A stretch of DNA of 64,000 bases, taken from assembly GCA_035539075.1 (NCBI GenBank), contig DATLJB010000221.1, forward strand, positions 1-64,000, read 5' to 3'. Position numbers and translations under genes: made by a program. How positions within the stretch are numbered: position 1 is the first letter of the stretch; the number at the start of each line of letters is the position of its first letter. Below the pieces are notes generated by a model. The model ran no database searches. It worked only from the letters and a program-made list of their open reading frames with translations, and was not told the DNA's origin. This document shows, one piece after another, positions 61,695 through 64,000 of the stretch. Source of the DNA: Dongia_B sp035539075 (GTDB lineage Bacteria; Pseudomonadota; Alphaproteobacteria; Dongiales; Dongiaceae).

Positions 61695-62031
61695 AACTGC
61701 CATGAAACCGATAACTCCCGTTTCATCCAGGCTGGTCGCCAGAATCGCCAGTTTTCGCGTATTCCCCATCAATGTGACGGTATCGTGGTCGACGACGACC
61801 TTGTCGACGATGAGCTCGATTCCTGCCTTCCGTGCGTTGACGCCCGGTTCTCCAAGCTTGCCGCGGATCAGCTCGACCAGCGACCGGATCTGGGCGGTGC
61901 TCGGATTGGGAAATGCTGGCGCTGCAGCGGCTCGCGCCTCCAGAAGACGCTGTCTGGCAGTCTCGCGCCCGGCCTGAGCCTCGGCGAGATGGCGCTTCAG
62001 GTCCTGGTCCTCAGCAGAGAGCAGCCAGAAT
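61638..62031 (-). pseudogene. C-terminal remnant of a serine recombinase, reading antisense into the tRNA
   Basis: On the minus strand an open frame without a start codes AEDQDLKRHLAEAQAGRETA, followed by NPSTAQIRSLVELIRGKLGE and GIELIVDKVVVDHDTVTLMG. This coiled-coil plus beta pattern matches the C-terminal part of large serine recombinases. It then reads into the antisense of tRNA-Glu as VWRPQGDSNPCYRRERAMS and stops there (61638-61640), the known tRNA-derived tail of integrases next to tRNAs. The catalytic N-terminus is absent: the frame breaks near 62031. It marks an old integration at the tRNA 3' end. Confidence 0.65.
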
Positions 62032-62235
62032 AGCAGTACGAGCCTCTATCAGGATCTGATGCCTGGTATCGGCAATGTGACGCTCAGGATACGCTACTAC
62101 GGTCTCTATGCGTGGCTGAGCTGGGTGTATGCGAGACGCGTCGGCAGCACTGACCCAGAGCGGTGGCGGCGCTTTGTCAGGCGAGCTGAAGCACTATACG
62201 CCCTGATCGCTTACCGCCGTGGGTCCGAATCCGGC
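62029..62235 (+). pseudogene. Internal fragment of an unrecognised gene
   Basis: An open frame without natural ends reads SLYQDLMPGIGNVTLRIRYY and ARRVGSTDPERWRRFVRRAE, followed by ALYALIAYRRG. It looks like the near-N-terminal part of a longer protein, such as those found in accessory islands (LPGINNVT-x-RIRYY type). It is fused to the recombinase scrap on the left and cut by the IS3 scrap on the right. I cannot name the family. Confidence 0.4.
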
Positions 62236-62371
62236 ATTGCCACCCCCGCCTCCTGCTGCCGCAGAATGCCGATGATCTGTTCCTTTCCGAACCTCGATCG
62301 CTTCATCGTCCGTCTCCTTCTCCAGGGACGGATTCTACCCAAAAATGGAGGAGTTTTGAGGGCTCAGGTCA
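62232..62371 (-). mobile_element. 5' end of an IS3-family element with OrfA start
   Basis: On the minus strand the terminal repeat TGACCTGAGCCC (62360-62371) is followed by the leader and by ATG at 62306 reading MKRSRFGKEQIIGILRQQEA, the standard start of IS3-family OrfA transposases. After about 24 codons the similarity ends at a junction near 62235. No OrfB or second end is seen. It is a non-functional scrap. Confidence 0.7.
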
Positions 62372-62598
62372 ACACCAGTAGGACCCGCTTCATTCCAAAC
62401 ACTCTCTTGCCCCACTTCGACCAAGTGTCATGGACGAGCGCAAAGGGTGAATTCATGGCGGCGATTCCTGCGGTGCTGAAGACTCGTGTCGACCTCGCGG
62501 CGACTGTCCGAAATAGATGGAGGTAGGCGGGCTAGTCACGGTTGTTTGCGGAAGAAGGTGGATAACAATTGGCAAGAGGAAGGTGCCGTATGTAAATG
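62372..62598. other. Unassigned stretch inside the tRNA-linked island
   Basis: An open frame to 62526 reads from an IS scrap into sequence ending VDLAATVRNRWR. No start, ribosome site or family is seen, so it may be the tail of a destroyed gene. The rest holds nothing recognisable. Confidence 0.35.
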
Positions 62599-64000
62599 CT
62601 ATTTCTGAAGGTACGCATCCAAGTCTTGTATGGCTTTGACCCCAGTCGGCGTCACAACATAGCCAGCCCTTTCAAGTGATGCGTCCGTGACCTCCATAGC
62701 CGCATTGTTCGGCGGAACATATCGGCGATAGGTACAACCTCGAATGTTCACGGACACGCTATCATCCTGCAAGGATATGTTTATATCATCTCTATGCACA
62801 TACCCTGCTTGCTCAGTCAATTTCTCTAGAGATGGGATAAGAGGACACTGATCGTCGTCCTCAAAATCTTGAAGCGAGCCATCGGATAGGCTGAGCGGAT
62901 GCCACAATCCGGAAAGCGCAACCCCGCTGCGCAGGTCGAAGAGCTTTACCCCCGTCGATGTGAGGAACGCTACCAAATTCATTTTCTCTGAACATGATAT
63001 TCCATTCACTCTGCTGCCAAAAAGTTCCTGGCGGAATTGTCTCCAAGAATATTCTGGCGAGATTGCTTCTAAGGAACCGTCAATCGAAATGCGAGTAAGT
63101 GAGTTGCCGCACTTCGCAATTACGGGATCCGAAAGAGCATGAGCTCCGAGTGCCCAATCGCCGCCCATTGAAGAAAATGAGGTTGGCAATCTACTTGCCA
63201 TTTCCTGTTCCAAAAAATCACCGTCGCGTAACCTCTCTTGATCAACCTTTTCAATCTGAAAAGTATAAATGCGACCACTCTCGTCCATAAATGCACCCGC
63301 GCTAGATCTCCCGTCGAACGTACCAGTTGTCGCCTTGACCAGTTTGGTATCGATGAAGAGCGGATTGAGATAGTCGGTAGGGTATATGACTAGAGTGCGA
63401 ACAGAAAAACCCGAGCTCAGGTCCGGAACTGAGAACATGACCGAGATACCATCGCCGCGATACTCGGCATCAAGAGCGTCGTCTCCATCGCCCCGATATC
63501 GATCCTCAATTGCGTCGTATCCAATGCAACTCTCAAAACGCAGAGCGTCGGCCTTTTTTGTGCAGATAACAGTTGTCCCTCTCGGATGGCCGCTAGGATA
63601 TGCCATTCGTCGAAATAGAATGGTCGACCGAGATGTGGATAGGATTGTTCCTTCCGACGGACCGGTCCACGCACCATTTTCATCCCAGTTCGAAGGATCG
63701 CACAGTATCGACTCATCGACTGGCGAACCAGGGAAGTGGACTACGTCTTTTGTGATACTTGAGGATGGTTCCTCTGTCGTATCTTCGGCCGACTCGTCAT
63801 CGGAATATGACTCGTCAGAGTCATCCTGATCCAAATCGCTATACTTTCCCGCGGGTGGATACAGATGATTCTTGCAAAGGCTCTCCATTCCTGGAGCTTC
63901 AATCTTTACTTTTGTTTGGGTCGTCTGCGCACGATCAAGCTGCCAGGCCGCAGATTCCCCTGAAGATACTGGGAAATCTAGCTGAACAACCGGGCCGCTG
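62599..64000 (-). CDS. Unrecognised large protein with acidic linker and propeller-like C-terminus, partial
   Basis: An open frame of at least 467 residues that continues past the right window edge, so its start is not seen (an internal ATG at 63888 is probably not the start). Its GC is clearly lower than that of the neighbours. About residues 59-85 form a highly acidic linker (DQDDSDESYSDDESAEDTTE). After it, repeated beta-strand units occur, for example VNGISCSEKMNLVAFLTSTG followed by VKLFDLRSGVALSGLWHP, which resembles one WD40 blade, and GNSLTRISIDGSLEAIS. The last ~60 residues look helical/beta mixed (SLERAGYVVTPTGVKAIQDL). A sensor or scaffold in a conflict or regulatory system is possible, but no function can be claimed. 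Confidence 0.6.
   Translation of the reverse strand, partial: SGPVVQLDFPVSSGESAAWQLDRAQTTQTKVKIEAPGMESLCKNHLYPPAGKYSDLDQDDSDESYSDDESAEDTTEEPSSSITKDVVHFPGSPVDESILCDPSNWDENGAWTGPSEGTILSTSRSTILFRRMAYPSGHPRGTTVICTKKADALRFESCIGYDAIEDRYRGDGDDALDAEYRGDGISVMFSVPDLSSGFSVRTLVIYPTDYLNPLFIDTKLVKATTGTFDGRSSAGAFMDESGRIYTFQIEKVDQERLRDGDFLEQEMASRLPTSFSSMGGDWALGAHALSDPVIAKCGNSLTRISIDGSLEAISPEYSWRQFRQELFGSRVNGISCSEKMNLVAFLTSTGVKLFDLRSGVALSGLWHPLSLSDGSLQDFEDDDQCPLIPSLEKLTEQAGYVHRDDINISLQDDSVSVNIRGCTYRRYVPPNNAAMEVTDASLERAGYVVTPTGVKAIQDLDAYLQK

Noticed and set aside
1..64000. CRISPR array, rRNA operon or intact prophage
   Set aside because: No regular spaced repeats, no rRNA sequence and no phage structural genes were seen; only recombinase and IS scraps exist.

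Overview
The window looks like chromosomal DNA from a high-GC alphaproteobacterium, most likely in or near Rhodospirillales. This is inferred from gene content and order: rpoH, rluD with a DUF6476 gene, a class I PHA synthase, hom-glpX-recJ, many c-di-GMP genes, and an ECF sigma/NrsF pair beside a bufferin operon. No rRNA is present to fix the taxonomy.

Left part (1-8.6 kb). The 5' part of rpoH is cut by the window edge; it has a probable heat-shock-type promoter and a leader of about 225 nt. Then come rluD, a DUF6476 protein, a threonine aldolase-family gene and tRNA-Glu(CTC). Downstream of the tRNA is an accessory patch: an IS3-like scrap, a YecR-like lipoprotein, two tandem paralogous lipoproteins (one broken by a single in-frame amber codon), a DUF2380 protein and several small orphan or secreted proteins.

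Middle part (8.7-41.9 kb). An Nramp-like transporter, a cupin, a fatty acid desaturase, a PAS protein, a large GGDEF-EAL protein, a methyltransferase and signal peptidase I are followed by a divergent sugar-acid catabolic locus. On the minus strand lie gntR, an SDR and an SMP-30 lactonase. On the plus strand lie a sugar ABC transporter, a GguC/AraD1-like gene, dgoK and dgoA. Together they suggest uptake and De Ley-Doudoroff breakdown of galactose or a related sugar. A galactonate dehydratase-like enolase-superfamily gene lies about 6 kb further on, in a separate LysR-flanked operon with a beta-hydroxyacid dehydrogenase. An HD-GYP phosphodiesterase paired with a periplasmic binding protein, a PaiB-like gene, a DeoR/MFS pair and an RND efflux pair complete this part.

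Right part (41.9-61.5 kb). A tmpA-tmpB-like pair (trimethylaminoethylphosphonate oxidation) lies divergent from a GlxA-type AraC regulator with phased direct repeats between them. Next are a TauD-like dioxygenase with an FAD/NAD(P)-binding protein, then an ECF sigma/NrsF pair divergent from a bufA1-bufB-bufC-doxX bufferin operon. Upstream of bufA1 is a perfect GTAACC-N16-CGAA match to the Caulobacter SigF promoter type. Housekeeping genes follow: an EF-G paralogue, phaC, an OmpA-like lipoprotein, hom, glpX and recJ.

Right edge (61.6-64 kb). tRNA-Glu(TTC) is followed by mobile-element debris: a serine-recombinase C-terminus that reads antisense into the tRNA, a fragment of an unknown gene and the start of an IS3 transposase. 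Beyond it is a large, less GC-rich, unrecognised protein with an acidic linker and propeller-like segments, cut by the window end. This tRNA-linked island is the least explained part of the window.
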